A DNA stretch of 64,000 bases from Isoetes taiwanensis (lineage: Eukaryota; Streptophyta; Lycopodiopsida; Isoetales; Isoetaceae): NCBI GenBank assembly GCA_021234155.1, contig JAJEKV010000013.1, forward strand, positions 1,129,787 to 1,193,786. Direction: 5' to 3'. The translations under genes and the position numbers were made by a program. Below the pieces are notes generated by a model. It was not told where the DNA came from, did no database searches, and worked only from the letters and a program-made list of their open reading frames with translations. Shown here one piece after another: positions 1 through 11,053 of the stretch. Within the stretch, counting starts at the first letter, position 1; every line of letters starts with the position of its first letter.

Positions 1-898
1 TAGGTTTTTTTGGCGTATAAAAGATTGTTTATTGGCCCAGATAGTTAATCAAATTGGGAGGTGCCTAATTTCGGTCTAGGCTAATAAGAACTTGTTTAGA
101 CCGGGGGCCTCTTGTACGACAGGGTATTGCTAGAGTGTTTCATTCAACTTTTAATGTTTTGGGCTTGGCTGGCCCCAAGTGTGAATTTGCCCTGAATGGA
201 AATTCCCACCATGCAAAAAACTTAGGGAAAATCACCAAAATACCCTACAATTTTGCCCCTATTGAAAAACAAAAATGGCAGCTTTAGATTTCCTAAAGTG
301 AAATGTATTGAGGACTTGCTTTGTTGGGTGGTTGATGTCTTGGAACATGTATCCTTTTAGGGCTTTTTTGGGTACAGGCAACCCTTGGGGAGTATGGGGC
401 AAGATGCATGGAGGGCCACGATTTAAGAATCTTGTAGTATATTCCTTGTCCATGGCTGTGGACTTTTGGGATTTAAAGGACCTGATTACGATTAGACGGC
501 GTGGATTCCATATGAGCTTGGCGGAGGGTGGGGATGCGGCAGGCAGATCTTTGAGGCTCCAAGCCTGTCATCCACTGATGTCTGCTCCAGGGATGGATTT
601 CGAGTAACCTGCTTTGCACCTTGTGGACAAGCCAGCTCTTAGATCGCTAGGTAATTGGACCAAAGCAACACCAAATGGTCCGCTTTGGACTGGCCAGGGG
701 TTCCGTTTTGGCGTCTCCAATTTTTCGTCGGGTTCCAACTTCAGAGGGACCATTAATTGGGCTCAAACTGTACGCCAATCTGTAGGGAAGGCGCGAACCT
801 TGAATACGGTATTCGTCCTTTGAGTCTGAAACTTTGTAGTGTTGCCAGAGATAATCAGTTATTTGATGCCAATCTGAACATATCAAAATCCAAGTATC
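1..898. other. No gene recognised
   Basis: Short open frames exist on both strands but none shows a recognisable domain or a splice structure I can support. Positions 328-372 share about 45 bases with 5537-5585 (see the repeat entry). This stretch is probably old transposon-derived or intergenic DNA. Confidence 0.4.
328..372 (+). repeat. Direct repeat, copy 1 (copy 2 at 5537-5585)
   Basis: Both copies share the string TTGATGTCTTGGAACATGT followed by a T-rich run and AGGGCTTTTTT. They bracket the interval that holds the GALT relic and the minus-strand gene at 2.25-4.15 kb, and copy 2 sits just upstream of the NDR kinase relic. They may be ends of a decayed mobile element; that is inference. 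Confidence 0.5.
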
Positions 899-2002
899 GT
901 GGATACTCGAAGGTCTTTGGAGGAGTCGAAGCAGTTTGCTTATAGTCATAGGATCCTTTACTGGAGCTGTTGTGCTGTTATTTTATGGATTGGATTCTGG
1001 AAGGAGAAGGCTGTTATTCCCTATTCGCACGCAGCCCTTGAAGTGATTGAGGCTGGAAATGTAGATGCTATTAGAAGCAGAGTCAGTGTAATGCAGGATG
1101 CCGCTAACCAACATAGAAGGTTTGTTATTCCACGGGTAAGTCAAGTAGGTCCTGAGATTGATGCAAAACGGGAGCAAAGCTCTGCAATAAAAGAAGAATA
1201 AAGAAAACTAAGCTAGAAGGAAGAACACTCAGCATATAGAAGCACACAAAGTCCATTGCCTGATCTTCGGACTGTTGCAGCCGGGGCATGGGCAAGTGGT
1301 GCTGTTGTTTGGAAGGAAATGGAAGAAACAATAGCAGGGCAGAATTCGACTATAAGACATGTTAAAAAGGAAGGAATTGTAGGGAATTGCCTCCAAGATG
1401 TTGCTTTTATCAAGGAAAAATCTTAAAAATGCAGGAAATATCATGATGCTCCCTTGTGGTCTCATGTCAGGTTCATTTATTACTGTCATTACAGTAGTAG
1501 ACGATGTGAAAAATGTCATAGTCTCTCAATTTATATTAGAGCTACAAGGATTAAAGATGGTGGATGGCGAGGATCCACCACGCATACTACATGTTAATCC
1601 AAGGTTGAAAGGGGACTGGAGTGGAAGGCCTGTTATTGAATTGAATACTTGCTATCGTGGCCAATGGGGGATTGCACAATGCTATGAAGGCTGGGCATCT
1701 CCAGATGATGAGGATCCATGTACTTTAATTGTTTTGGCTTTTATAATATGTAGGATTTATGTTTACTCACTAAAAGTGCATACTGTCAAATAGGTTGCTT
1801 CTATACTGTAGTTATTTACTTTTCCTTGTGTGTTTCAGTTGATGGACTAGCAAAATGCCAAAGGTGGATTCAAAATGACAATGATACATCAGAGGATTCT
1901 AAGTCAACATGGTGGAACAAGTTAATTTGACATTCTCTAAAATCAAGCGTGGAGTGGACCTATCCGTTTGTGGAAGAGCAATTGTTTGTCCTTACTATCA
2001 GG
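899..2002 (+). pseudogene. Hydroxyproline O-galactosyltransferase (GALT, GT31 with galectin domain) 5' fragment
   Basis: The family is a Golgi type II membrane enzyme that adds galactose to hydroxyproline of arabinogalactan proteins. Visible are a possible N-terminal membrane segment (frame from 899), the motif NIMMLPCGL near 1435-1465, and a galectin-domain stretch with [15 protein letters not shown] and [16 protein letters not shown] (about 1530-1680). An intron at 1720-1838 splices cleanly in phase to an exon reading DGLAKCQRWIQND, then TWWNKLI. The relic has a frameshift near 1428, a TGA after WWNKLI (about 1926) and no exons for the GT31 catalytic domain downstream of a donor at 2003. 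It keeps an intron, so it is a genomic fragment and not a retrocopy. The N-terminal part before 1240 is less certain. Confidence 0.8.
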
Positions 2003-2253
2003 GTAGAAGTTTTTTTCTCTTCCTCACACAGATTCACTTCTTGGCTATGACTCATTATTTCATCATAGCATCATCAGAATCTTTGAAAATGACACAAATA
2101 GTCTTGGCAAATTGAAAACAAGTTTCAAATGGTAGAAGACTGCATTTACTATTGTAGAGCCCAAAGTAGCTCAAGAGTAACATCTGGCCACTCTTTTCTA
2201 CCTCTTTGCTCTCTTCTTATGTAAAAATAATAGTTATCAGGTGCAAGACAGAT

Positions 2254-4147
2254 TCAGGTGGAGCCCAGATCATCTGCATGAAGGATCTCAAGATACCTGA
2301 GCTTAACGTTTAAGACCTCTTCCTCGATATTTTCAAGCTGTTGTTTATGCACAAAACCAGAAAACGCATGTGGAAGTATTAGTATGTATGTTATGGGCTC
2401 AGAATCCTTGAGAGCCATAACTATTTGTGACCATGGTAATGTTTCAGAATCATCATGTAGTTTTGCTTCCAGCAAACTCTTGGCAATGAGACCAAGCTTA
2501 TCAATCACATCGGTCCAACATTAAATAACACAGGACCATAGATGAGCTTATCTTTAAAAAAGAAATCCCACAAACACCTTCTCATACTCATAATACGTCT
2601 TCAACCAACAAATCTCATTAAAACAAACTATAATTACACACAGTTTCACTACAAAGACCATCCTCGCATTTACTTGATTACAGAATTTCAACCTCACATT
2701 ACTATAACCTAACAATTATATGAACTTTTAAACAACCACAACATAAACATAAGCCAAAACCCTGGCAACTAAGAACCCCGTGATTTCTCCGGCATAGTTA
2801 ACACGAAACGTGTGTGGCCTATTACGCAAAAGCATTTGCTGCAGGATCACGCATAAGCGCTGATAAAGTCCCTCCATCTTCGTATCCAAGCAATGCATCC
2901 AAAATTTGCCCACCTACAGAAATTCGCACGGTGTTGGTTGGCGTCACTATTTTTCCTAATATTGTCAACTGTCCTTTTACATCTTGCCTGCCACGCCTAA
3001 TGCATACAACATCCACTCGATTCTCCTCCAAGCAACTACTGCAAACAGACTTGATGACGCTCTTAGAAGCAATCTGTAACCACAGCCGACCTGTAATCTG
3101 ATCCATACGACATGTAGAATTGATTACACAACTCCGGAAATACTAAATCATATAAACATAACACATGCAATACATATATGAAACTACAAAGTGGTACCTC
3201 ACCACCGTTCGGCAACCGATTATGAGTCGAGAAAACAACATTCCTTAGATATTCAACAAAATCACCATCGTATTTAAAAACAGTAGGAAATGCGTTCTTA
3301 GAAGGACTCGCCAAAGGCCTAAACGCTAGAGTTGCACCTGTAGTGACAAGACTACGAGAATTCAATACAATGCAACGTGTTATGCTCTTGAACAATGCCA
3401 CTGGCCTTGCTCCAGACGAATACAAAGTCTTCAAGTGCTCGAATAAAGACCTCTTCTCACTGCAAAAATACAGGTCGGCTGAGTCCTCAGCTCGTACACC
3501 ATCTGCAATACGCAGCAAAGGCTCACTCCTTGTCTCATCCAATCCAATAATCGTAGCCATAATACTACCACTGACTCGCAAATGATAGGGCGTATCTAAC
3601 AAGGCTGCTATATTCAATCCTCGTGTAGGCAGCAATTTCAACACTATCTGCTCACTTGAAACAAAACAAATTTCTGTCTGAGGCAAAATTTGTATCACAC
3701 CCTCGCAGTCCCCATACTGAAAGGAACGATCAATAGGCACAATGCCATACTTCTTGATATCTAACCAAGTTCTGGGCTTAAGCAACCGTTGTGCACGACG
3801 AAATCCACTTCCTTCTGCGCTGATCCCTATGGTTTCACAAGCATATCGATCTACCACATCTGCCATCACAACACATTCTTTGCAGGAGCCCGTCCACTTT
3901 GTATGTCTATATTGCACAAGCATAAGGTCAAGGACACGTATACAATTCCCCGGAAATTGCATCAAGGAAAAACACAGGGAGTCCCATTTGAGCCTGGCTC
4001 CAAATAAAACAGACTGTCCAATTCAGATAACTCCATCTCTGAATTATTGGAATCGTTACATTGGCTAAAAGCATTGGCATAATTCAAATCTTCAACTCGC
4101 ACCTCTTCTACTCGCATCGAAGCAACCGTAAAACTAGACGCCATCAA
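2254..4147 (-). CDS. Unrecognised multi-exon gene (possible decayed gene)
   Basis: On the minus strand an open frame starts at ATG 4147, and a long open frame of about 256 codons runs from 3965 to 3197. A consensus donor GAG|GTACC at 3196 joins in phase to an acceptor at about 3096, giving NGGE then ITGRLWLQIASK and a Cys-rich SVCSSCLEE stretch, ending at 2822. A further open segment at 2508-2254 may be another exon. The two 5' frames (4147 and 3965) are offset, so either a small intron or a frameshift lies near 4000. The mix of short beta-strand-like segments and a CxxC is reminiscent of OB-fold single-strand DNA-binding proteins, but I cannot identify a family. A TATA box lies upstream at 4229-4242. 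Function unknown. Confidence 0.45.
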
Positions 4148-4160
4148 AAACTAGTTTAAA

Positions 4161-4212
4161 ATTGCTCAGAAACCAACACTTCCAAGAATTGCTCAGAAAC
4201 CAACAATTCCAG
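4161..4212. repeat. Two tandem copies of a 26-27 bp unit
   Basis: Units 4161-4187 and 4188-4212 both begin ATTGCTCAGAAACCAACA. They lie in the presumed 5' leader of the minus-strand gene, between its TATA box and the ATG at 4147. Confidence 0.75.
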
Positions 4213-4228
4213 TTGCCACATACTCAAA

Positions 4229-4242
4229 TCCTTTATATAAGG
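4229..4242 (-). promoter_or_regulatory. TATA box for the minus-strand gene starting at 4147
   Basis: Read on the minus strand the sequence is CCTTATATAAAGG, about 85 bases upstream of the ATG at 4147. This spacing suits a plant core promoter with a short 5' leader. Confidence 0.5.
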
Positions 4243-4424
4243 AACAATGACAGTGTCAGTATCGACTCCAAGTTAGCACAAGGCTCAGATTCATTTCCAA
4301 AACAAACTTCACTGAACGAGACTCCACCAACAACTTCAAGATCTTGCTCAAAACGAACTGAACACGAGGGATTCACCTTTATCTCATGAGCATATGCCAC
4401 CTGCGTGCTTAAGGTGAGAAGAAA

Positions 4425-4566
4425 CACCCCTATATACGTACGCAAAAGTGTTGGAAAAAACCCCTTCCGTGGACAAAACACACTAGAATGTCAGTAAGAG
4501 GGGGGTTTAAACCCCTAGTATACGTACGAAAACGTCGAGAAAAAACCCCCTTCCATACACTCACTA
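4425..4566. repeat. Two diverged direct repeats
   Basis: Copies near 4425-4475 and 4512-4566 share TATACGTACG, then a GAAAAAACCCC(C)TTCC stretch. They sit upstream of the TATA box of the minus-strand gene, in its promoter region. Nothing else is recognised between 4570 and 5535. Confidence 0.55.
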
Positions 4567-5536
4567 GGTTTATACGGGTCTTCTGTGTGAATCCCCCATG
4601 GAACTGAACTAAACTAAACAATAGTGAGCGATTGAAAATCACACATCTACCTTGTCGTGTCCTTGTCATGGTCATACTATGCCACCATTCCATTCAATTT
4701 CGAGTTATTTTCCCCTGTTAACCAAATTGGGATCCGTTACAAAACCACAACCTTTGTAAACTCTTAAAATTTCCATTCTATAAAAACCATGCCATTACAC
4801 AAAAATCAATCCCATGTCCAAATCATAAGGCCCGCTTAATGGTGTAATGTGGCTTCGATTGTTTTTTTTTTTTAAGTTAATGGCCCTTTTTTAGCAAAGC
4901 GTCATCCAGAGCCAAAATTAGGGTGTTGCTTTTTCTGGACGAAGAGGAAAATTTCTTGTTCTTCTGTGAAGCTAAGGCACAAAATGATGGAACCAATTGC
5001 AAGCTACGAATATTGCATGATTTTAATTTGTTCCTCGCACCATATGTAGCCACCTTCACTACTAGGTTACAATGGGTTCAAACCCCATAAAATGCGCCAC
5101 TGCTACTATGATAGAAAACCCGTTAACGATTCAAATCCCATTATTGATACATGTTTTTTGCTCCACAAATTTCAAGATCTACTTATCAATGTTGGCAATG
5201 GTGCTTTATGTCCTTGTTGTACCTATCACGTGGAGAGGCCCCAAAGGGGCAAAATGTCCATCAACATATGTTTATAACAAGTCTATAAGCTGTAGATATG
5301 CTCATTGCTTATTCCATATTGTGAGCCCTATTAGGTGTTTATGATTGTTGCCTTATACATGCTTCTCTAGCCATGCAAACCTTATATCAATATGATTAAA
5401 GCAAGTTGAAGTTGAAGAATAGAAACATTGTTTATTATTAATAAATTCCCTACGCCATCCCCAAGATCCTAAAGGGTCCAACGCCGACGGGCAACCCCTT
5501 GATGCATTAGCATCTGTTTAGCATACGGTTAGGACT

Positions 5537-5585
5537 TGGGGGGTGATTGATGTCTTGGAACATGTGGTATCTTTTTAGGGCTTTT
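5537..5585 (+). repeat. Direct repeat, copy 2 (copy 1 at 328-372)
   Basis: Carries the same TTGATGTCTTGGAACATGT core as the copy at 328-372 and is followed by long T-runs (5582-5640). Confidence 0.5.
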
Positions 5586-5934
5586 TTTTTAGTTTACGAT
5601 GAGTATTGTAGCGCTTGTTTTTTTTTTTTTTTTTTTTTGGGGAAGGGGGCCTAGTGGTTGTTCTCCGGAGGCAAGGGTTTTTCGAAAGGGCTATGGTATC
5701 TAAATGATTTCTTAGAATGGTTTAACAGTTATGGTAGGATCAGGTATTCAAATTGGTCCTTTTGGAAGTTCAGTTTAAAATGTATAGTTCTCTGGCCATC
5801 CTCAGGTAGAAATGCAATTATCCATGATAAATAGTGCTAACAGAAGGTTCAGTGTTAATTCATGTCTATTGCTTCTGCTTTGCAACATTTGTCCATTATC
5901 TTCACTAATGGCTCCTTTCCTCATACTTTGGACT

Positions 5935-7121
5935 TATTCAACAATAAGAACGCCAGATTATATTGCTAGTTCTGTTAAAAAGGAATTATGGGATGGAATG
6001 TGGTTGGTAAAGAAGTTACTCATCTATTTTGGATCTCCGTATTTGTTTACTTTGTTTCTAATATTTTTAGATCTTGGTTGGGCTCTGCTCAGGTGGTCCC
6101 TTGGACCCCATTTTATTCAGATGAGCCAATGTCAACTTGCTGCAAGGTATTATCCCCGTAGCCTTGATTTCTTCGATACGTGTTTTGGTTAATTTGCTAT
6201 GCAGTTTATCAGTTGTGGTGAAAGTTCACACATACGCTTCTACGGCATTGATTCTTACACTCTCTTTCAACAGATTGTCAATTGGAGGACACACCTGAAA
6301 TTTCCAGAGGAAGCAAAATTATCTTCAGAAGCAAAAGATATGATTAGTAGGCTGTTCCGTGATGTAGAGCATAGGCTTGGTGCTAGGGGGGCTAGTGAAA
6401 TAAAGGTGGGTTTCTTTTTCAGGATAGTTTGCATTATATTTTCTTGAACTATTATAATCTATTTGGTTTTATTATTTTAGTCTCATACATGGTTTAGGGG
6501 TGTGCAATGGGATCGGCTTTATACATTTGAAGCAGCTTTTAAGCCTGAAGTGACAAGTGAATTGAATACCCAAAACTTTGGAAATTTGAGGAGGTTATAG
6601 TTGTTTCATGAATTTAATAGTTGTTTCATGAATTGAGGCTTATTTTTTCGTTTCTTTCATGAACTGTTGCTTCTGCAAAATGGACTGCAAACACCATCAT
6701 CTACAAGATTAGGCCCCTGGAGAAAGGTCTCTACACAATCCTGTTCTTTCTCTTGGTTGAAATTTTACTTGGTCTCGCACTAAAAATCTGATGCACATTC
6801 AAATGCTTCCCTCGAAAGACGTGAATTTAGTCAGATACACGTACAAGAATTTTGAGATTGTACATGATGCACATGTTCCTGGTGTTGGTATGTACATCTT
6901 CCATTAGGAGTGTAATGGTAATCCTTTTCCGCATAGTCTTGTTCAGGCAAAGATCATCCAATGAAAGTCTAAACTGTCCCAAGCTAACCAAATAAAAACA
7001 AGAACTCTTAGTTATTGGAATTTTCCTACCTTTGTTGTATTGATTGCTTGTTGTTAATATTGCAGCGGAGTTAAGGAAGAAAGGAAAGCCCAAACAACCA
7101 TCCATTAAAACTCTATTTGGT
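5935..7121 (+). pseudogene. NDR/LATS-type AGC kinase pseudogene (3' half)
   Basis: Matches the C-terminal half of plant NDR kinases. The relic has STIRTPDYIA (kinase subdomain VIII) at about 5935-5970 and degraded text for subdomains IX-X. An exon at 6274-6405 reads IVNWRTHLKFPEEAKLS and DMISRLFRDVEHRLGARGA. An exon at 6481-6600 reads SHTWFRGVQWDRLY and FEAAFKPEV. Tail pieces follow: LQTPSSTRLGPW (about 6688), MLPSKDVNLVRYTYKNFEIV (about 6804) and ELRKKGKPKQPSIKTLFG (7067-7121). Introns are retained. The N-lobe and catalytic loop are absent, an aberrant stop follows NTQNFGN, and frames shift between exons, so no active kinase can be made. Confidence 0.85.
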
Positions 7122-7146
7122 ATGTTGATTATTATCTGTAGGCTGA

Positions 7147-7832
7147 TGCAAGACATGGGAACTTCTGTTGGCTCAGAAGCTCCTTCATTGAGACAGGCAG
7201 TGCTAGTTGCAGCCATATTAGAATTTTCAGGAGCATTTCTGTTTGGCTCTCATGCGAGTCATAGCATGCAAAATGGTATTTTAGTATCCAACATATCTGC
7301 AGGAAACAATAAGTGATGAATGGTATCTTCGTTAGCAGCTGCTGGCACTTGGTTGCAGGGGAGTTTTATCTGATATAGTCCTTTATACAGTGATTTATGT
7401 ACGTTTTGATATCCCGTAAGCTAAAACTTGTAATAATATATGCTGGTTATGAGGACACGGGATCGTGTATGATGCGATCTCACCATCTTGCCTAACTAAT
7501 TGTGGCTATTGCTGTATGGTGCATCTTACGAATCTATGCAAAATAGTGTTCATTATAGTGGCTCCTGTTTTTAGCAACACCTAAAAACTCCAAGAAGCTA
7601 TTAGAATGTATACCGTTTTAAGATCATGTTGGCATTTAGGTAGCGTCGTTTTAGGGGTGTCTTGTATCAACTACACATTGCATAATTGGTGCTATTGTAG
7701 GGTTTGGGCTTGCTTATGGAGGACTGAACATTGTGTACTGGAAGTCACTCGCACGTGTTGCTTCATCATGGGTTGTCTCGCCGTTGTTAGGAGGTTCTTT
7801 TATTGTTTACAAGATGCGTCCCCTTCTTTTAC
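7147..7832 (+). pseudogene. PHT2;1-type plastid phosphate transporter (PiT family) pseudogene
   Basis: The family is an inorganic phosphate transporter of the plastid inner envelope. Visible pieces are GTSVGSEAPSLRQAVLVAAI, then LEFSGAFLFGSHASHSMQNG (about 7156-7305), LAAAGTWLQ (7334-7359), and VGFGLAYGGLNIVYWKSLAR followed by VASSWVVSPLLGG (about 7697-7830). Family members typically have ANDVGTSVGSGAL; here the ND pair that belongs to the signature is changed to QDM. Pieces are separated by intron-like DNA and the rest of the protein is missing. It follows the NDR relic with only 25 bases between them, although the two source genes are unrelated, which suggests fragments gathered together. 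Confidence 0.8.
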
Positions 7833-8174
7833 ATGTAATTTTTGGAATCTTTTGTATAGTGTTTGATCACCCCTCCATATTAGATGTCCTTTTATGTTTT
7901 TTAAATCCAATGCAAGAATGCAGTTGTATATTTCATTTTTTAAGACTTGTCTAAAAGATCTGCAACATAATATTTCAAACTACAGAGGCTCTTGAAAACA
8001 TAGCCCAATGAAAATATTGCATAATCTATATGCACATCGAAAGGACATGCTCATGTATTGAAACAAAAAAAAAAGAATACTTGATGTTTCATTTTTGTCA
8101 TTTAGATATCCGTGGAATGTAGATCTTTTACCTGTGATCTTCATTTTTGGCTAGTCTATAATATTGCCTTGTTG

Positions 8175-8350
8175 GCATCTCTTTTATGCCTAGTGCATAT
8201 TTTGTCTGACCACAAAGCATATTTAGAAGCGCGTGCAATAGAAATTCTAATAGAGGGCAAGCTTGTGCATAACCAGATTGTTCAAACAGATCATGGAACG
8301 GATATTGTTATTGGAGAGCACCCTATTTATGCTAAATGTGAAGCCATCTA
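8175..8350 (+). pseudogene. Degenerate PPR repeat fragment
   Basis: One frame reads GKLVHNQIVQTDHGTDIVIG then IYAKCEAI, the typical ending of one PLS-class PPR repeat and start of the next (GKxVHxxI...MYAKCGxx). It covers only one to two repeats. The surrounding DNA from 8360 to 9070 shows no further gene. Confidence 0.6.
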
Positions 8351-9076
8351 CATATGCTCTAAAACAAGGATGGACTCCCTTAGCAGCGTATCACATAAGC
8401 AAAAACATGGCATTCTAGGAAACTGAATGATGTGGCATCTAAATCATGTTGTCGTGTCAAATGAAAGAACTGTAATAATATTTGCTCTAGGGTCTTCATA
8501 ATCTGAAAGAAACACATTCCAAGATAACATCTTTGGAAATAGCTTCATTGCCTCTAGCATTTGTCACTGTTGGATGCTGTCACCATAGTATTCCATGAGG
8601 ACATGCTACATTCTGGCATTTGCTTAAAGATTCTAGCAAAAAAATTGTACTATTTGATGCCCCCATTCAGCTTCAGGCATTCTCTTCAAAATACTATAGC
8701 ATTAAAAAATTACACTTACAAAGTAAACATATGTTAAAAAATAAGCCAAAAAAGCATAGTTCCTCAATGTGTGGGAGTGTGCCAGCCATAAAATTGGAAA
8801 CCCAAAATGTCCTGAAGGGGATCATATCATACTGCACTCTGAAACAACTCATTCATTCCTTGTAAGCATCTCAGGCCTCATCTCCACCTTCCAACTAGAA
8901 TACGGGGCATATCCCATTTTCACCCCCTCCGTCCCTAGGGTTTGCCCTACCCAAAAAACATACTTTGCTTTAAAGGAAAGCAAATAGAATGAACATGTAT
9001 GATACCGTAAGGAAGTTCTAATTGAAACAGGAGAAAGAAAAACATGGCATGGATGACATTATTTAGAAAATTCCTA

Positions 9077-10688
9077 TCATGCAGCGTAAATATTTCTCAA
9101 AAGTGCATATGCACCTTCATCCTCTGGATCCAACTCGAAGACATGTTCTGCTGCAAACTTTGCTCGCTTTGCATCAGCATGAACTTTACAAGCAGCAAGC
9201 AAGGCTTTCCATGCTGCTGCACTCGGTTGCAGGGGCATTTTTACTACAAAGTCTTGTGCTTCATCTAGAAATCCAGCTCGACCAAGCAAATCAATAAGAC
9301 AACCAAATTCTGCAACTGTTAGTCCATTGTTATGATCTCTGCTGATGGATATAAAGTAATGCCAACCTTCATTTATCAAACCTTCATAGCTACATGCTGT
9401 TAGAATGTTAAGAAACGTCACCCTGTTTGGTCTCATACCTTGTGCCCACATTGTTCTGAAAAGTAAAAGAGATTGTACACTGTACCCATGTTGAGCATAT
9501 GCTGCTACCATGGAAGTCCATGTTACTGTATTCTTCTGGGATGTGGCATTGAATACCCTAGAGGCGCACTCAAGAAACCCAAGACTTGCTATACATGTTG
9601 ATCAATGCATTCTTCAGAATGATGGAATCAGACATACTATTACAAATCCATTCATCAATGGCTTTTCCTTGTGTGAAAGCACCCAAAGAGCCACAGGCAC
9701 CAAGTACAATAACAAATGTGGTATCAGTAGGCGTTGCATTAGTTAAGCACATTTCCTTGAAGAGTTCAATTGCCTGGCTTTCATGAGCATGCTGCATATA
9801 TGCTGCAAGCATAGAATTCCATGATACTGTATCAAGGTCTGCCATCCCATAAAAAATCCTTTGAGCCTCATAAAGCCTTCCACATTTTGCATACATGCTA
9901 ATCAGCGAGTTTCTGACCACAATTGAGACAGAATTTCTTGCTACAACAGCTGCATGAACAAGCTTAGCTTCTGATAGATCTGACACACTACTACATGCAT
10001 CCATAACACTTAACAACATTATTTCATCAGCTTCGTTCCCATTATCACGCATCCGCCGGAACAACTGAAGGGCTTGTTTTCCACGCCCATGATGTGCACA
10101 CATTTCAATCATAATTGTCCACAAAACTACATTGCCCTTTCTGAGTTGATTAAAATTAAAGGTGCTTAGAGCATCATCTAGACTCTCACATTTACCATAC
10201 ATGTTAAGCAGTGAACTGAGTACAAATGCATCATAAACAAAATCAGTGTTAAGAATGTAAGCATGAATCCATTTCCCGGTTGCCAAGACCCTACAGGCTT
10301 TTAAAACAAAAATTACCGCTACCTTGTCAAGTTTCATAGCTTGTTCCAGCATTTGATGAAATATTCCAAGAGCCTCCCTAAAATATTGATGTTGGATATA
10401 TGCAGCAAGGATTGCTCTCCAGGAAAACTTGTTCCTCTCTTGCATTGCTTGAAACACCTGCCAGGCAGTATCTGGATTACCGCACTTTCCATACATCTCA
10501 ATCAGAACATTTTCTAGACAAGTGAGCTCATCTGTTCCTCCTCTAATGGCATGAGCATGAATCCATTTTCCTTTGCAGACAAGTTTATGGTTGCCACATT
10601 CTTTTAGAGTGTGAGCATAAGTAGCAGAGTTTACCTGAGCCCCGGCGATGTCTAGAACATATATTCCCATGTTCAGACGTGCTGACAT
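9077..10688 (-). CDS. PLS-class PPR protein, one frameshift, truncated at the E motif
   Basis: PPR proteins bind organellar RNA base by base. ATG at 10688; the first open stretch runs 372 codons to 9570 with at least ten PPR repeats (GKWIHAHAIRGG, MYGKCGNPDTAWQVFQAM, ISMYAKCGRLYEAQRIF, MYSK). After MYSK the frame breaks at about 9583. Removing one T restores GFLECASRVFNATSQ, which flows into the second open stretch ending at 9077 (YAQHGYSVQSLLLF, then GCLIDLLGRAGFLDEA). The protein stops at LLRNIYAA, where most relatives continue into E+ and DYW domains, so any editing function would need a partner. The single-base break may be recent decay or an assembly error. There are no introns. Confidence 0.8.
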
Positions 10689-11053
10689 TTTGTTTATATT
10701 CCTCTACATCTTACAGCCAATTTTGGTCTTCCAAACTAAAGGTAAAAAAAAAATAGAGCTCTATAAATCTACTGTCCACATAATCGCAATGCATATGCAT
10801 TTCCCATTCATAATCTCTCTTATCTGTTTGCAATAATGGAGAACTTTGAAACAAAATCCTGTAGATCAAATCTCGGATTAAAATGTCAAGCATATCAGAT
10901 GTTTGAATGCCAACGGAAGCACAAACAAATATTGTGATTTGTAGAATGAACGAGAAAACATTTGTAGCACTGTCAAAAATCCCCAATCAACATGCTATGG
11001 AATATTCCCTGAGATCAAACAGAAAGAAGACACAAACGTGGGTTACACGGGCT

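Noticed and set aside
5812-6192. Full-length plus-strand frame as an intact membrane protein
   Set aside because: It contains STIRTPDYIA in frame and is the decayed kinase exon, with the hydrophobic part arising from a frameshift.
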